64,000 bases of DNA from Rhodospirillales bacterium (GTDB lineage Bacteria > Pseudomonadota > Alphaproteobacteria > Micavibrionales > Micavibrionaceae): contig JACKJB010000001.1 of NCBI GenBank assembly GCA_020638155.1, forward strand, positions 1 to 64,000. The letters run 5' to 3'. Below the pieces are notes generated by a model that saw only the letters and a program-made list of their open reading frames with translations, made no database searches and was not told the DNA's origin. Of this stretch, positions 16,004 through 24,202 are shown one piece after another; within the stretch, counting starts at the first letter, position 1, and each line of letters starts with the position of its first letter. A program made the position numbers and the translations under genes.

Positions 16004-17265
16004 TGATAGTCCGTCCCGTCCAAATCGTTGATAAGACGCACTTCCAGCATATTTCCGGCGCTGGTGTTTTTAGCGCCTTGGAAATCAAAGGAAGCCTCAA
16101 CACCGCCGACACCGGAAACCGGCGTTTTTGGCTTTGGCAAGTAAACCTCGTGCGCTGTGAGTTTCAGGACAAGGTTAGGCGCAAGATTGTAGGAAAACTC
16201 CACGTCAACCGGCGTACCCGCAAAGGCCGCGTCAATAAACGTGGTATCGGCAAACCGGACGGTAATTGAACCGGTCAAAGACGCGACAGTCGGGTCGGCA
16301 CCGTCAATTTTTCCATCGGCCCGGATGGTTTCAATCCGTTCAAGATTATTGGAATAAACCACGGAACCGGCGACAAGGTTTCCAATAGGTACGCCGCCGC
16401 TGCGGATTTCGCCTTGAAATTGGCTAATCCGTTTGAACGTGAGTTCTTGCGGTGTACCGCCCTGCGAGGCGTTGTTGCGTTCCTCGCCCTGGGCTACGGC
16501 GTTGATTGTCGCGGTGGCTGCGCCTGACCTTTGGAAATCAAAGGCTATGCTGTTTAAGACCGTGCCAAGCTGCATAAAATATGCAGGGATTTGGCTCATG
16601 CCCACCTCAATGCTGTAGCTGGGCAAGGTGTCTTTGCCGGATTCAAACAAATGCTGGGTGCCGCCGCCTTCCAGTGTGTCCGCGCTTACCGTTGCCGCGG
16701 AGGCCGCAAGCGTAAAGCTGTTGCCTGCATCACCCACCGTATCATGCGTAATAAGCAAACGCTGGGTGCCGGTCGGGCGGCTGTAAGTGGCGTCGTCCAC
16801 GTCCGTATCCACGGAGGTATTCAGTTCCGACACAATCTCGTCAACGGTTTGAATGACCGTGCCTTGAATGTCGATTTCATTCGCGCCGGGCGTATCTTCC
16901 ACAAAGGTAAATTCAACCCCGTTAATGGTGATTGTATCTCCAGCGGTCGGGTTGACTGAAAAGTCAATATAGCCGGTCGCGGCAACGTCGCCGGAAACGG
17001 GATCGCCAAACACACCGGTAAGCCACAAACCCAAATACCGCGGGTCAACCGGGACGACAATATCACCATCGACATTGATAACGTCCTGTAGCGGCTGGGC
17101 CGGATCACGTCCGAAACCCAAAACCGGGTCTTCAATCAAGCCTTGTTCGCTGCCCAAATTCGAGCTGGTAAAAGGCATTTTGTAGTAATTGCCCGCGGCC
17201 TGCTGCCCATACGTGGTTTCACGTTTGAGCAGGAGTTGGGCATTGGAACCATAAGCTCTTGCCAT
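16000..17265 (-). CDS. Major tail tube protein
   Basis: 421 residues. The N-terminus AYGSNAQLLLKRETTYG and the beta-rich core (IDFSVNPTAGDTITINGVEF; PSYSIEVGMSQIPAYFMQLG; ITVRFADTTFIDAA) match siphovirus tube proteins of the long type. The segment near residues 95-205 looks like an inserted surface domain with an Ig/beta-sandwich character, rich in Asp and Thr. GGAGAG precedes the ATG. A minus-strand terminator lies just upstream, so the gene probably has its own promoter. Confidence 0.8.
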   Translation of the reverse strand: MARAYGSNAQLLLKRETTYGQQAAGNYYKMPFTSSNLGSEQGLIEDPVLGFGRDPAQPLQDVINVDGDIVVPVDPRYLGLWLTGVFGDPVSGDVAATGYIDFSVNPTAGDTITINGVEFTFVEDTPGANEIDIQGTVIQTVDEIVSELNTSVDTDVDDATYSRPTGTQRLLITHDTVGDAGNSFTLAASAATVSADTLEGGGTQHLFESGKDTLPSYSIEVGMSQIPAYFMQLGTVLNSIAFDFQRSGAATATINAVAQGEERNNASQGGTPQELTFKRISQFQGEIRSGGVPIGNLVAGSVVYSNNLERIETIRADGKIDGADPTVASLTGSITVRFADTTFIDAAFAGTPVDVEFSYNLAPNLVLKLTAHEVYLPKPKTPVSGVGGVEASFDFQGAKNTSAGNMLEVRLINDLDGTDYQ

Positions 17266-17290
17266 AGTTTCTCTCCATTTTTTGAGGGTT

Positions 17291-17316
17291 AAAAAAAACG
17301 CCCTCCGGAGAGGGCG
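17291..17316 (-). terminator. Intrinsic terminator between tail-terminator and tail-tube genes
   Basis: Plus-strand CGCCCTC (17299-17305) and GAGGGCG (17310-17316) form a 7-bp stem. On the minus strand it is followed by eight T (complement of 17291-17298). It separates the head/neck genes from the tube gene. Confidence 0.85.
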
Positions 17317-17341
17317 CTTGGTGGTGGGTGAAAATGTTTAC

Positions 17342-17773
17342 TCAGGTTATTGGTGTCGGGGCCTCATAGTCGGCCTGCACTACAAGTATGCCGGTCTTTA
17401 TCGCCGCGCCGCCTTCCACAGCCTGCGTGGTGATTTCCGGCCGTCCATAGAGCAGACCGTCCACTACGCCTTCCAGCGGGGGCTTGGCCTGTAAGACCGT
17501 ATCAATCTGCTGCAAGAGCAAATCAAACTTGGCGTCCCGCTGTGTGGCGTTACCTTCCTGCACATAGATTTCTATTTCTATGGCGTGGCTGTAATAGGTA
17601 TTGCTGAAACCGCCTAAAGTTATATCCGGTTCGCCCGGATCACCGTCATGGATAACGATTAGACCATCGGTGGGGATTTTCTCCGGCGCGTCCATATTAC
17701 GCTCTACCTTGGCGCTGGTTTGTGCTTCGATAAGCTCTTTCAGCTTGTTTAAAACGTCTTCGGCTTTACTCAT
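17342..17773 (-). CDS. Tail terminator / neck protein (minor tail U-like)
   Basis: 143 residues with an alpha/beta pattern. The N-terminal helix SKAEDVLNKLKELIEAQTSA is followed by strands IPTDGLIVIHDG and SHAIEIEIYVQEG, plus a C-terminal GAAIKTGILVVQADYE. Length and position between the HK97-gp10-like protein and the tail tube match tail-terminator proteins that cap the tube. It overlaps the preceding gene by 8 bases. The name is by position and fold pattern. Confidence 0.65.
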   Translation of the reverse strand: MSKAEDVLNKLKELIEAQTSAKVERNMDAPEKIPTDGLIVIHDGDPGEPDITLGGFSNTYYSHAIEIEIYVQEGNATQRDAKFDLLLQQIDTVLQAKPPLEGVVDGLLYGRPEITTQAVEGGAAIKTGILVVQADYEAPTPIT

Positions 17774-18359
17774 TTTCGGCCCTCGTGATTACTTTTGCGA
17801 GTTCGCGTTGAATTACTTCCGGCATTTTCCCGGCCCATCTTTCCGCTGCCGCTTCGACATTCAATTTCTTCGGCATTTTTACGCTCTTGACCAAAACGAA
17901 CATGACAACCGGCTTTTTGCGCCGGGGGCTTTTGGCAATAAGAAGGGCGTTATTTTCATCCGTTTGGACAAAGCGAAATTTGTAGCGGCTTTCCCTGATA
18001 AGCCGGGCGGGTGTGGCCCTGTATTTTCCGATTTTCTTCGGCGTATATTTCGTGGGGATCGCAAGCCACTCGCGCTTGTTCACCCGGACAATCAGGCCCT
18101 TGTCAAAAGACTGGATAATCTCCGGTGCCTTTGAATAAACAAGGGCGGCGGGATTATGACCGTCATTCTTGTAATGTTTTGACCGCCAGGAATTTGAAAA
18201 TTTCCGGCTCATGCCTGCCTCGCGGATTTGTTTTCGCAAAGAGTTTTTGAGCGCCTCGCCGGTTTCTCTGGTGCCGACCTGTAAGCCACGGTTTAGAAGC
18301 CGGGCCTCTTTTTCCATGGAACGGCGTAAGTCTTTCACAATTTTTGCTGCCAGCTTCAT
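17766..18359 (-). CDS. Neck protein, DUF6441-like (HK97 gp10-type position)
   Basis: 197 residues, strongly basic. The N-terminus KLAAKIVKDLRRSMEKEARL and the motif TKYTPKKIGKYRATPARLIR resemble DUF6441 phage proteins, which occupy the gp10 slot in alphaproteobacterial siphophages. It overlaps the preceding gene by 4 bases (ATGA). A role in head-tail completion is inferred from order. Confidence 0.7.
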   Translation of the reverse strand: MKLAAKIVKDLRRSMEKEARLLNRGLQVGTRETGEALKNSLRKQIREAGMSRKFSNSWRSKHYKNDGHNPAALVYSKAPEIIQSFDKGLIVRVNKREWLAIPTKYTPKKIGKYRATPARLIRESRYKFRFVQTDENNALLIAKSPRRKKPVVMFVLVKSVKMPKKLNVEAAAERWAGKMPEVIQRELAKVITRAENE

Positions 18360-18664
18360 TCGGGCCTCGTATTAAGTGTCCAAATAAGCCGGTCGGAATC
18401 GCGGGCCTGCGGTTCGCCCTGCACAACGTAATTTGCCCCTTTGTATGTGAGAATGTCACCATCGGCAGGCGCGGCTATATCTGAAACTTGCACGTCAAAA
18501 ATATTTGTGCCGGTTACGATCATGCTTTCGCCAATATCCAAAACCTCATCCGGGCGGCGCGGCATGACCTTAATAGGTATGGCTTCACCACCGGCAGGCG
18601 TATATGTGGCGTCTTCGCCCATCACAAAGAAATTGCGTTCGACAACCAAATCAAACTTGCTCAT
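18356..18664 (-). CDS. Head-tail joining protein (lambda FII-like)
   Basis: 102 residues, beta-rich, beginning MSKFDLVVERNFFVMGEDAT with the internal run DGDILTYKGANYVVQGEPQA. Length, composition and position after the capsid genes match the gpFII-type connector that joins head and tail. The start is ATGA-coupled to the preceding stop. Confidence 0.7.
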   Translation of the reverse strand: MSKFDLVVERNFFVMGEDATYTPAGGEAIPIKVMPRRPDEVLDIGESMIVTGTNIFDVQVSDIAAPADGDILTYKGANYVVQGEPQARDSDRLIWTLNTRPE

Positions 18665-19032
18665 TCCGTAAGCCTCTGAACCGGACGGATGAACAAATTG
18701 CCGGTGGAGACACCATCGGCGGAAACAAACGTCATTTTGTGGGTGGGATCGACAACCTCGTGATAAACAACACCGGCGAATAAAATATCCATCTGGTCTT
18801 GCCCGGAATTTAGCGCCGGGTCGTCGCCTATCCAGTAATGCGTGTCAACTTCGGCCTGAATACGCACCTCGTTGTAACCAAACACAGCGGATTGATCCTC
18901 GGAAGCTTCAACGGCAAGCACTTGTCCAAGTGCAGCGCCTTGATCGTCGTCATATTCATATCCGACAATCGGCGCAGGGCTATGGTTCGGCCCGGCCAAG
19001 GCGGTTTTAATTCGATTTTCTGGCATTGTCAT
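18661..19032 (-). CDS. Hypothetical neck/head-completion protein
   Basis: 123 residues. AGAGGA lies just upstream and either of two ATGs (19032, 19026) may be used. Acidic and beta-rich (VGYEYDDDQGAALGQVLAVE; YWIGDDPALNSGQDQMDI). No family is recognised. It lies between the major capsid gene and the FII-like gene, where phages encode head-completion or adaptor proteins. Confidence 0.6.
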   Translation of the reverse strand: MTMPENRIKTALAGPNHSPAPIVGYEYDDDQGAALGQVLAVEASEDQSAVFGYNEVRIQAEVDTHYWIGDDPALNSGQDQMDILFAGVVYHEVVDPTHKMTFVSADGVSTGNLFIRPVQRLTE

Positions 19033-19050
19033 GTCCTCTTTTTATGGATG

Positions 19051-19086
19051 AAAAAAAGACGCCAGCCCCGGAGAAAGGGGGCTGGC
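19051..19086 (-). terminator. Intrinsic terminator after the major capsid gene
   Basis: Perfect 10-bp stem CGCCAGCCCC (19060-19069) / GGGGCTGGCG (19077-19086), loop of 7. On the minus strand it is followed by TC and seven T. Confidence 0.9.
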
Positions 19087-19118
19087 GCTAGTGGGGGGTG
19101 CCCATACAGGAGATAGCC

Positions 19119-20237
19119 TTACAGGTCGCCGGAAGTGCGCGCGCCTTTAACAAGGACTTTCGGGCGCAGGCATAACGGCAGCGGGTTGCTCTCCGAAATG
19201 ATGTCAACCCAACGACCGCCCATGTCCGGTACGATCTTGGAATACTTCGGAAGGCCGACCGTATTAACGGTTTCCATCCAGTCCGCAGGCGCATAGTAGC
19301 TGCGGAAAGTATCCTGTGTACCCAAAGGCAGAAACCGACAGGTATTTGGCGCGATAAAGCTTCGCGTAGCGGTCGTACCGTCTTCCTGTAGGAAGGTCGC
19401 CTTACCGCGATACTCAATCCACCAAATATCCTGCCAGAAAAAGCCCTTGCGAACGTCGCGGCGCAACGGTTCCGTCGCTTGATCGACGCTGCCGGGAATA
19501 CCTGGGCCACTGGCCGGTACCACATTGGACAAGATATTGGCCATGCGTACCGTGTTGCTTTGGTATTCCTTAAAGGCTTCTGCAACGGCGGGATGGGTTG
19601 TAAGCGATTTGAAAAACTCCGGACTACACAAGGCGACAACGCCCTCAAGCGTATCTCCTTCCAGAGCATCTTCAATGCTGCCCCACACTTCCTGCGTTTT
19701 TTCCTGAAGCTTGGTCGTATCGGTTGTCAGGGCAAAATTGACCCCGGTTTCCGCTACGCCGAACTCCCCGAAAATATCAAGCAGGGTGGAACCGTCCGCA
19801 TCAAGAATTTGACCGGCAATCGCCCCAGCTTTCAGATATTCATAGGTAATATCGTGCTTTTTGGAGATTTCCTCCAACCGGTCGGCCACTTCCTTTTCAG
19901 GTGTTTTCAACTGGTCGGGGCTTCCAAATTCCCGCACGTTCTGAATATCAGAGGGGAGAATCCGATCATCCAGCGGCAAGTGCGGAATTTCAAAATACCG
20001 CAATTCCCGCTTGCTGCGGACGTTTTTAGTTGCCTGTGTTCCCCGCGGCTTGCTTTGAATAAGATTCAAAACGCCTTTGTTGAGTTCCACAGCAACGGAC
20101 GTGGTGGCCACGCCTTTTGACGAGAAAATCCCCAAAGCGTTAATCAAACCATATTGATTAGGGAATAGGTTAATGGCGTCGGTAAGTTCTTTAACGGAGA
20201 AGCCATCCCCGCTAAATACATCAACAATATTCGGCAT
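19119..20237 (-). CDS. Major capsid protein (lambda gpE-like)
   Basis: 372 residues. The N-terminus (VFSGDGFSVKELTDAINLFP), the central region (NVREFGSPDQLKTPEKEVAD) and the C-terminal domain (IAPNTCRFLPLGTQDTFRSY; YSKIVPDMGGRWVDIISESN; CLRPKVLVKG) match the Phage_cap_E family with the HK97 fold. AAGGAG precedes the ATG. It follows the decoration protein by 3 bases and is followed by a strong terminator, as expected for a gene needing high expression. Confidence 0.92.
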   Translation of the reverse strand: MPNIVDVFSGDGFSVKELTDAINLFPNQYGLINALGIFSSKGVATTSVAVELNKGVLNLIQSKPRGTQATKNVRSKRELRYFEIPHLPLDDRILPSDIQNVREFGSPDQLKTPEKEVADRLEEISKKHDITYEYLKAGAIAGQILDADGSTLLDIFGEFGVAETGVNFALTTDTTKLQEKTQEVWGSIEDALEGDTLEGVVALCSPEFFKSLTTHPAVAEAFKEYQSNTVRMANILSNVVPASGPGIPGSVDQATEPLRRDVRKGFFWQDIWWIEYRGKATFLQEDGTTATRSFIAPNTCRFLPLGTQDTFRSYYAPADWMETVNTVGLPKYSKIVPDMGGRWVDIISESNPLPLCLRPKVLVKGARTSGDL

Positions 20238-20240
20238 TGT

Positions 20241-20906
20241 TTATGCTCCTTGTGTTGAGAGAATGCCGCCAGCCTTCGCCAAGCCCGCTTTCATTGCGGC
20301 CCGCTTGGTGGCGTCATCTACAGATGAGTGGAAAATAAGCCCTTGTTCGGACACGATAGCGTCGCGCACCAACACAAGAGCGTTACTGACATCGGCGGAA
20401 GTGGCGTCCACTTCCTCCAAAAGCACAGCGACCGCATCGGCAAGGCCGGTTACATCACCGTCTTTGGCAAAATCAAACTTGCCGTCGCCGGTAACATCGA
20501 CCGTGAATTTGTCGCCTAGTGCAAAGTCGGGATCATCGTCACTGATAGTAAAGTTAAGATGTCCGCCTGCATAAGCGACGCCGACTTCTGCGTCCGCCAG
20601 CCGATAGCCGGAGGGCGTGAGAACCGCGAAAGTTCCGGCGTTTGAATCGGTGGCAATGCACACCAATTCATAAATGCCAGCTTCCGCTAAGGCACCCAAA
20701 GTAACGGCGCTGATAGCACCGGCACCGGTATTGTCTCCATCGGCTTGAGCGTCAACTGCGGTTTTTGTGCGTTTGCCCAGCACCGTGCCAGGCTTCAACA
20801 CACCGGCACCGCTAATAATAGTCGCGGTGGCCCGGCTGTAATGTGAGGGTTGTTCAAAGAGAAGAACGTCCCCGATCACGTTTTTTTCCAAAATGGGATT
20901 AACCAT
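20241..20906 (-). CDS. Head decoration protein (lambda gpD-like)
   Basis: 221 residues. The order SRATATIISGAGVLKPGTVLG, then a beta-rich middle, then DVSNALVLVRDAIVSEQGLI, is that of HDPD-type decoration proteins, which stabilise the expanded capsid. It is longer than lambda gpD (about 110), with extra residues between 40 and 150 containing an Asp-rich loop (SDDDPDFALGDKFTVDVTGD). Strong ribosome site GAAGGAG. Confidence 0.85.
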   Translation of the reverse strand: MVNPILEKNVIGDVLLFEQPSHYSRATATIISGAGVLKPGTVLGKRTKTAVDAQADGDNTGAGAISAVTLGALAEAGIYELVCIATDSNAGTFAVLTPSGYRLADAEVGVAYAGGHLNFTISDDDPDFALGDKFTVDVTGDGKFDFAKDGDVTGLADAVAVLLEEVDATSADVSNALVLVRDAIVSEQGLIFHSSVDDATKRAAMKAGLAKAGGILSTQGA

Positions 20907-20910
20907 GGGA

Positions 20911-21423
20911 TTACTCCTTCATTCCGAGTTTGTGTTTAACGGCAGCAACCACGCGCCCGGAACCGGAACGGCGGCGGGCGGATTGTTGGGTGCTGATAAC
21001 AGAGGTTTGCGAGGACGCTTTCAGCTCACGATTTCGCTTTGCCAAAAGACGCTTGCGGACTTGCTTTGCGCTGTATCCCTTGCGGAGATACGTTTCAGCA
21101 AGTTCCGGTTTGCCGTACAGCTTGCAAAGAGATGAGATCTCCAACATTTCCTTGCGCGCGGCCTCTCGGCCTTCGCTGTAAGCACTTTCCTGCTCGTCTT
21201 CGTCTTCAAGTGACTCGTCCTCGTCGTCATCTTCGAGGTTTTCGTCATCTTCATCGTCGATAAGGCTTTCGTCCTCATCGTCGTCTTGGAGGTTTTCCTC
21301 TTGGTCTTCCTCCTGCGCCTCTTCATCCTCATTAGGATCAATCAGCGTTTCGTCCTCGTCCGGGTCGTCTTGTGATTTGACCGCCCGGCGATTCCGACCG
21401 AGTACTAAATTTTTTAGTGCCAT
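20911..21423 (-). CDS. Scaffold protein from in-frame internal start (Nu3-like)
   Basis: 170 residues in the same frame as the protease, starting at Met325 of the longer protein (MALKNLVLGRNRR). AAAGGAAAGAAGACC lies directly upstream, a clear ribosome site inside the larger gene. Acidic middle and helical basic end (YSAKQVRKRLLAKRNREL) fit a scaffolding protein. Confidence 0.7.
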   Translation of the reverse strand: MALKNLVLGRNRRAVKSQDDPDEDETLIDPNEDEEAQEEDQEENLQDDDEDESLIDDEDDENLEDDDEDESLEDEDEQESAYSEGREAARKEMLEISSLCKLYGKPELAETYLRKGYSAKQVRKRLLAKRNRELKASSQTSVISTQQSARRRSGSGRVVAAVKHKLGMKE

Positions 21424-22395
21424 GGTCTTCTTTCCTTTAGTTAGGGTTGATGAAACTCCGGACTGCCCGGAGGTGCTTTCGCGGGCGGTAAGCCCGGAAA
21501 CTTGTGCTGCTTTGCGCTGTTCGAGATCGGCCAGGAGGCTTTCAATGACTTCCTCAAAGGTGGCGATACCATCGGCAAGGCCGGTTTTCACGGCCTCTTG
21601 ACCGTCAAAGCAATCTGCCTCGGTCGCTATGACTTTGCTTTCAGGCAGGCCGCGGTGTTTGGCGACGGTTTCAGTGAAAACCCCGTAAACCATGTCCACC
21701 CGGTTTTGAATCCGGTCTTGTGCTTCCTGAGAAAGTGCCGCGTGAGGCCAGCCATCAATTTTGCGCGCCCCTGCAAAAACCGGCGTATATTGCAAACCGG
21801 TTTTTTCATCAAAGCCCGACTGGTCAAGATGAACGGCGACAACGCCAATAGAACCGGCCCCGCCTGTGCGCGGCAGGAAAATCTTTTCTGCCGCCGAGGC
21901 AATGGCATAAGCCGCCGAATAGGCGTGTTCATTGATAAAGGCATAAACTGGTTTTTCGTCACGGCGGGAGGCTATGTAATCGACAAGATCAAAAACACCC
22001 GCTGCTTCACCGCCGCCGCTGTCAATGTCAAACAGTACGGCGTCAATATCGCCGCGCTCCATAGCCTCGTCGAAATCTTCGCGGATTGCCTCATAAGAAA
22101 GTAATCCGGACGCTGCATCCAATGAGTCACCCCTTTGAACGAGCGTTCCATGGATGGGGATCATGGCGATTGAACGCAGGCCCGGATCAAGCGGCGTCGA
22201 GGGCGACGAAAGGTAATCGTCCTGCGCCGCTAACCTCATGTCCTCGGTCATCGTCAAATCTGCAAAAAGGCGCGGGGCCAAAACATTGACCACGGTTTGC
22301 AGTTTCCGGGGGTGCATGAGAAGCGGTTCTTCAAAAAGGCGCGCAGCAATGTGCGGCAGGCGTGTTTGTACGCCCGCAAGGGTATCGTTTGGCAT
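20911..22395 (-). CDS. Capsid maturation protease with fused scaffold (S49/SppA-type, gpC-like)
   Basis: 494 residues. Residues 60-300 form a signal-peptide-peptidase-A-like S49 protease: DIDSGGGEAAGVFDLVDYI, the serine in AYSAAYAIASAAEKIFL, and the later GSIGVVAVHLDQSGFDEKTG. It cleaves scaffold and portal during capsid assembly. The C-terminal 170 residues are a scaffold domain with an extremely acidic run (about residues 345-405, nearly all D/E) and a basic C-terminus that would bind capsid protein. An internal start yields the scaffold alone, as in lambda C/Nu3. Confidence 0.9.
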   Translation of the reverse strand: MPNDTLAGVQTRLPHIAARLFEEPLLMHPRKLQTVVNVLAPRLFADLTMTEDMRLAAQDDYLSSPSTPLDPGLRSIAMIPIHGTLVQRGDSLDAASGLLSYEAIREDFDEAMERGDIDAVLFDIDSGGGEAAGVFDLVDYIASRRDEKPVYAFINEHAYSAAYAIASAAEKIFLPRTGGAGSIGVVAVHLDQSGFDEKTGLQYTPVFAGARKIDGWPHAALSQEAQDRIQNRVDMVYGVFTETVAKHRGLPESKVIATEADCFDGQEAVKTGLADGIATFEEVIESLLADLEQRKAAQVSGLTARESTSGQSGVSSTLTKGKKTMALKNLVLGRNRRAVKSQDDPDEDETLIDPNEDEEAQEEDQEENLQDDDEDESLIDDEDDENLEDDDEDESLEDEDEQESAYSEGREAARKEMLEISSLCKLYGKPELAETYLRKGYSAKQVRKRLLAKRNRELKASSQTSVISTQQSARRRSGSGRVVAAVKHKLGMKE

Positions 22396-22401
22396 GTCTG
22401 A

Positions 22402-23970
22402 TTACTCCGTTTTGATTAAGTCGAGTTCGTCGTTTTCCGCGTCTTCTTCTTCCTGCTTTTCCGGGTCTTTTGCAGGATCGGCAGCTTGCACTTGGCCTTT
22501 GTCACTCACCGCGCGCGGGTCGGTGTCATAAACAAGACCGTGGGAATTGGCGCGGGAAATATCGGCGGCATTTTCTGCGTCCACTTCGGACACATCATGG
22601 CCGCGGCGACCGGCAACTCCGGTGCGGCTGATAAAGCCGCTGCGTACCGCGACTTTATCGGCGTTGGCTTCCTGCTGCGGATTGACATACGGCCAGCCCG
22701 GCGCCAGCCACTTCACTTTGAGGAACGGGCGGGGATTAAAGGCGAAATCCTCCGCCTCAAACAAACCGACCTTAAAGGCTTCAAACATGAAGACCCGCCA
22801 AACCGGCGTACAGAATTGCGCGATTAAAAGCTGGTTTTGGAATTGCTCCCAAATGCGCTGCGCTTCATTCAGGCCCCAGCGAATAGAGGAAAAGTTCACG
22901 CCGCTAAGGTCGCCGGTCATGGCTTCATACATTACGTCGCCACCGGCAGCGGCAGCGCGCAAATTCATTTTTACAAAGGGATCATACGTGCTGCCAACGT
23001 CAGCGGGTTCGGCGGTTTTGACTTCCTGCCCCGGATCAAGATAAAGGCCGGTGCCGGGTTCCAAGTCGGTTTCAAAGGGCCGGGATTCATCCGTACCCTC
23101 ACTACCGGCAGCGAGGGCCTCGGCTATTTCTTCATCCAAGACGCTGCGCTCGTCGTCAGCTGGGGAGGTAATGAAAAAGGTGAGATAGGCGGCAAACTTT
23201 TTGCGTACAAGTTCGGCGTCTTCATATTCCATGAGATCCAGCATCCGTAAGATGGAGCTGGCAATTTTGGGAAAGCCGCGGGTTTGGCCGGGCCGTTCGA
23301 CTTCAAAGATATGCAGGATTTCGTCAGCCGGTACGCGGATACGGCGCGCCGGGTCACGAATACCGATCATTTCGTTAGGGTGTTCTTTCCAAAGATGATA
23401 GGCGACAACCCTATCCAAAGCGTCAAACTCAATGCCTTGGACAACTTTTCCGCCGCCTGAAAGGTGCATATTGTAAGTATGGTCGAGGTGGTCGGATTCC
23501 AGCACTTTAAGCTGGAAGGGAATAAGCAAATTGAAATCATCGGTGGGCCGGAAAACTTTGCGGACAAGCACCTCGCCGGATTGATAAACCGAACGGACGA
23601 TAAGGGCTTGCAAACCGTAAAAGTCTAACCGTCCGTCCGCGTCGGCCTCCATAACCCACTCTTGCCATGCTTCCTTGACCGCGGCCTGAAAGTTTTTGTC
23701 ACCGCCTCTTGGAATAGGCCGGATTCCATTGCCGACCACGTTAGCCACAAAGGAACGGTCGGCCCGGCGCATCCACGGAATGTTACGGACTTGATCGCGG
23801 GCGCGGTCGCGCATACGCACAAGGGAACCATTCACAAGCGCATTGATCGCCGCGCTCGATGGACGGTAATTTTTCATCCGGCGACCGGTGCTGGCGGCGT
23901 CAAATCCGGTTGTAAAAGAATTAGCCCGGATCGGTTTCCCGTCCGGGCCTAAAAGTGTCGGCTTTTTCAT
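22402..23970 (-). CDS. Portal protein (lambda gpB-like)
   Basis: 522 residues, the usual length of Phage_portal_2 proteins. Typical segments: MKNYRPSSAAINALVNGSLV, RRADRSFVANVVGNGIRPIP, WQEWVMEADADGRLDFYGLQ, SGEVLVRKVF, and the stem/wing region DVMYEAMTGDLSGVNFSSIR. The C-terminus is acidic. It forms the dodecameric DNA channel at one capsid vertex. It starts three bases after the gpW-like gene. Confidence 0.92.
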   Translation of the reverse strand: MKKPTLLGPDGKPIRANSFTTGFDAASTGRRMKNYRPSSAAINALVNGSLVRMRDRARDQVRNIPWMRRADRSFVANVVGNGIRPIPRGGDKNFQAAVKEAWQEWVMEADADGRLDFYGLQALIVRSVYQSGEVLVRKVFRPTDDFNLLIPFQLKVLESDHLDHTYNMHLSGGGKVVQGIEFDALDRVVAYHLWKEHPNEMIGIRDPARRIRVPADEILHIFEVERPGQTRGFPKIASSILRMLDLMEYEDAELVRKKFAAYLTFFITSPADDERSVLDEEIAEALAAGSEGTDESRPFETDLEPGTGLYLDPGQEVKTAEPADVGSTYDPFVKMNLRAAAAGGDVMYEAMTGDLSGVNFSSIRWGLNEAQRIWEQFQNQLLIAQFCTPVWRVFMFEAFKVGLFEAEDFAFNPRPFLKVKWLAPGWPYVNPQQEANADKVAVRSGFISRTGVAGRRGHDVSEVDAENAADISRANSHGLVYDTDPRAVSDKGQVQAADPAKDPEKQEEEDAENDELDLIKTE

Positions 23971-23973
23971 GTT

Positions 23974-24189
23974 CTAAATTCCCCTTTTGCTCCGCAAGTG
24001 AACGCGGCGAGATTTCCTGATACCGGCCTCTTTGTTGAGGCTGCGGCGGATTGTGTTGATTGCGCGCTCCATATCGGAAAGCGTTTGATACTCGATGGTC
24101 TTTCCGTCATAGGTAAGGCGTCTTGTCCCGCTGGCATAAGCGCGCTCAAGCTCCGCCAGCATTTCCGGCGTGTAAGTTATGTCTGCCAT
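23974..24189 (-). CDS. Head-tail joining protein, gpW-like
   Basis: 71 residues: short, helical and basic at the end (IRKSRRVHLRSKRGI). The pattern ELERAYASGTRRLTYDGKTI then SDMERAINTIRRSL is the gpW fold seen between large terminase and portal in lambda. GAGGAAC precedes the ATG. Confidence 0.85.
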   Translation of the reverse strand: MADITYTPEMLAELERAYASGTRRLTYDGKTIEYQTLSDMERAINTIRRSLNKEAGIRKSRRVHLRSKRGI

Positions 24190-24202
24190 GTTGAAAGTTC
24201 CT

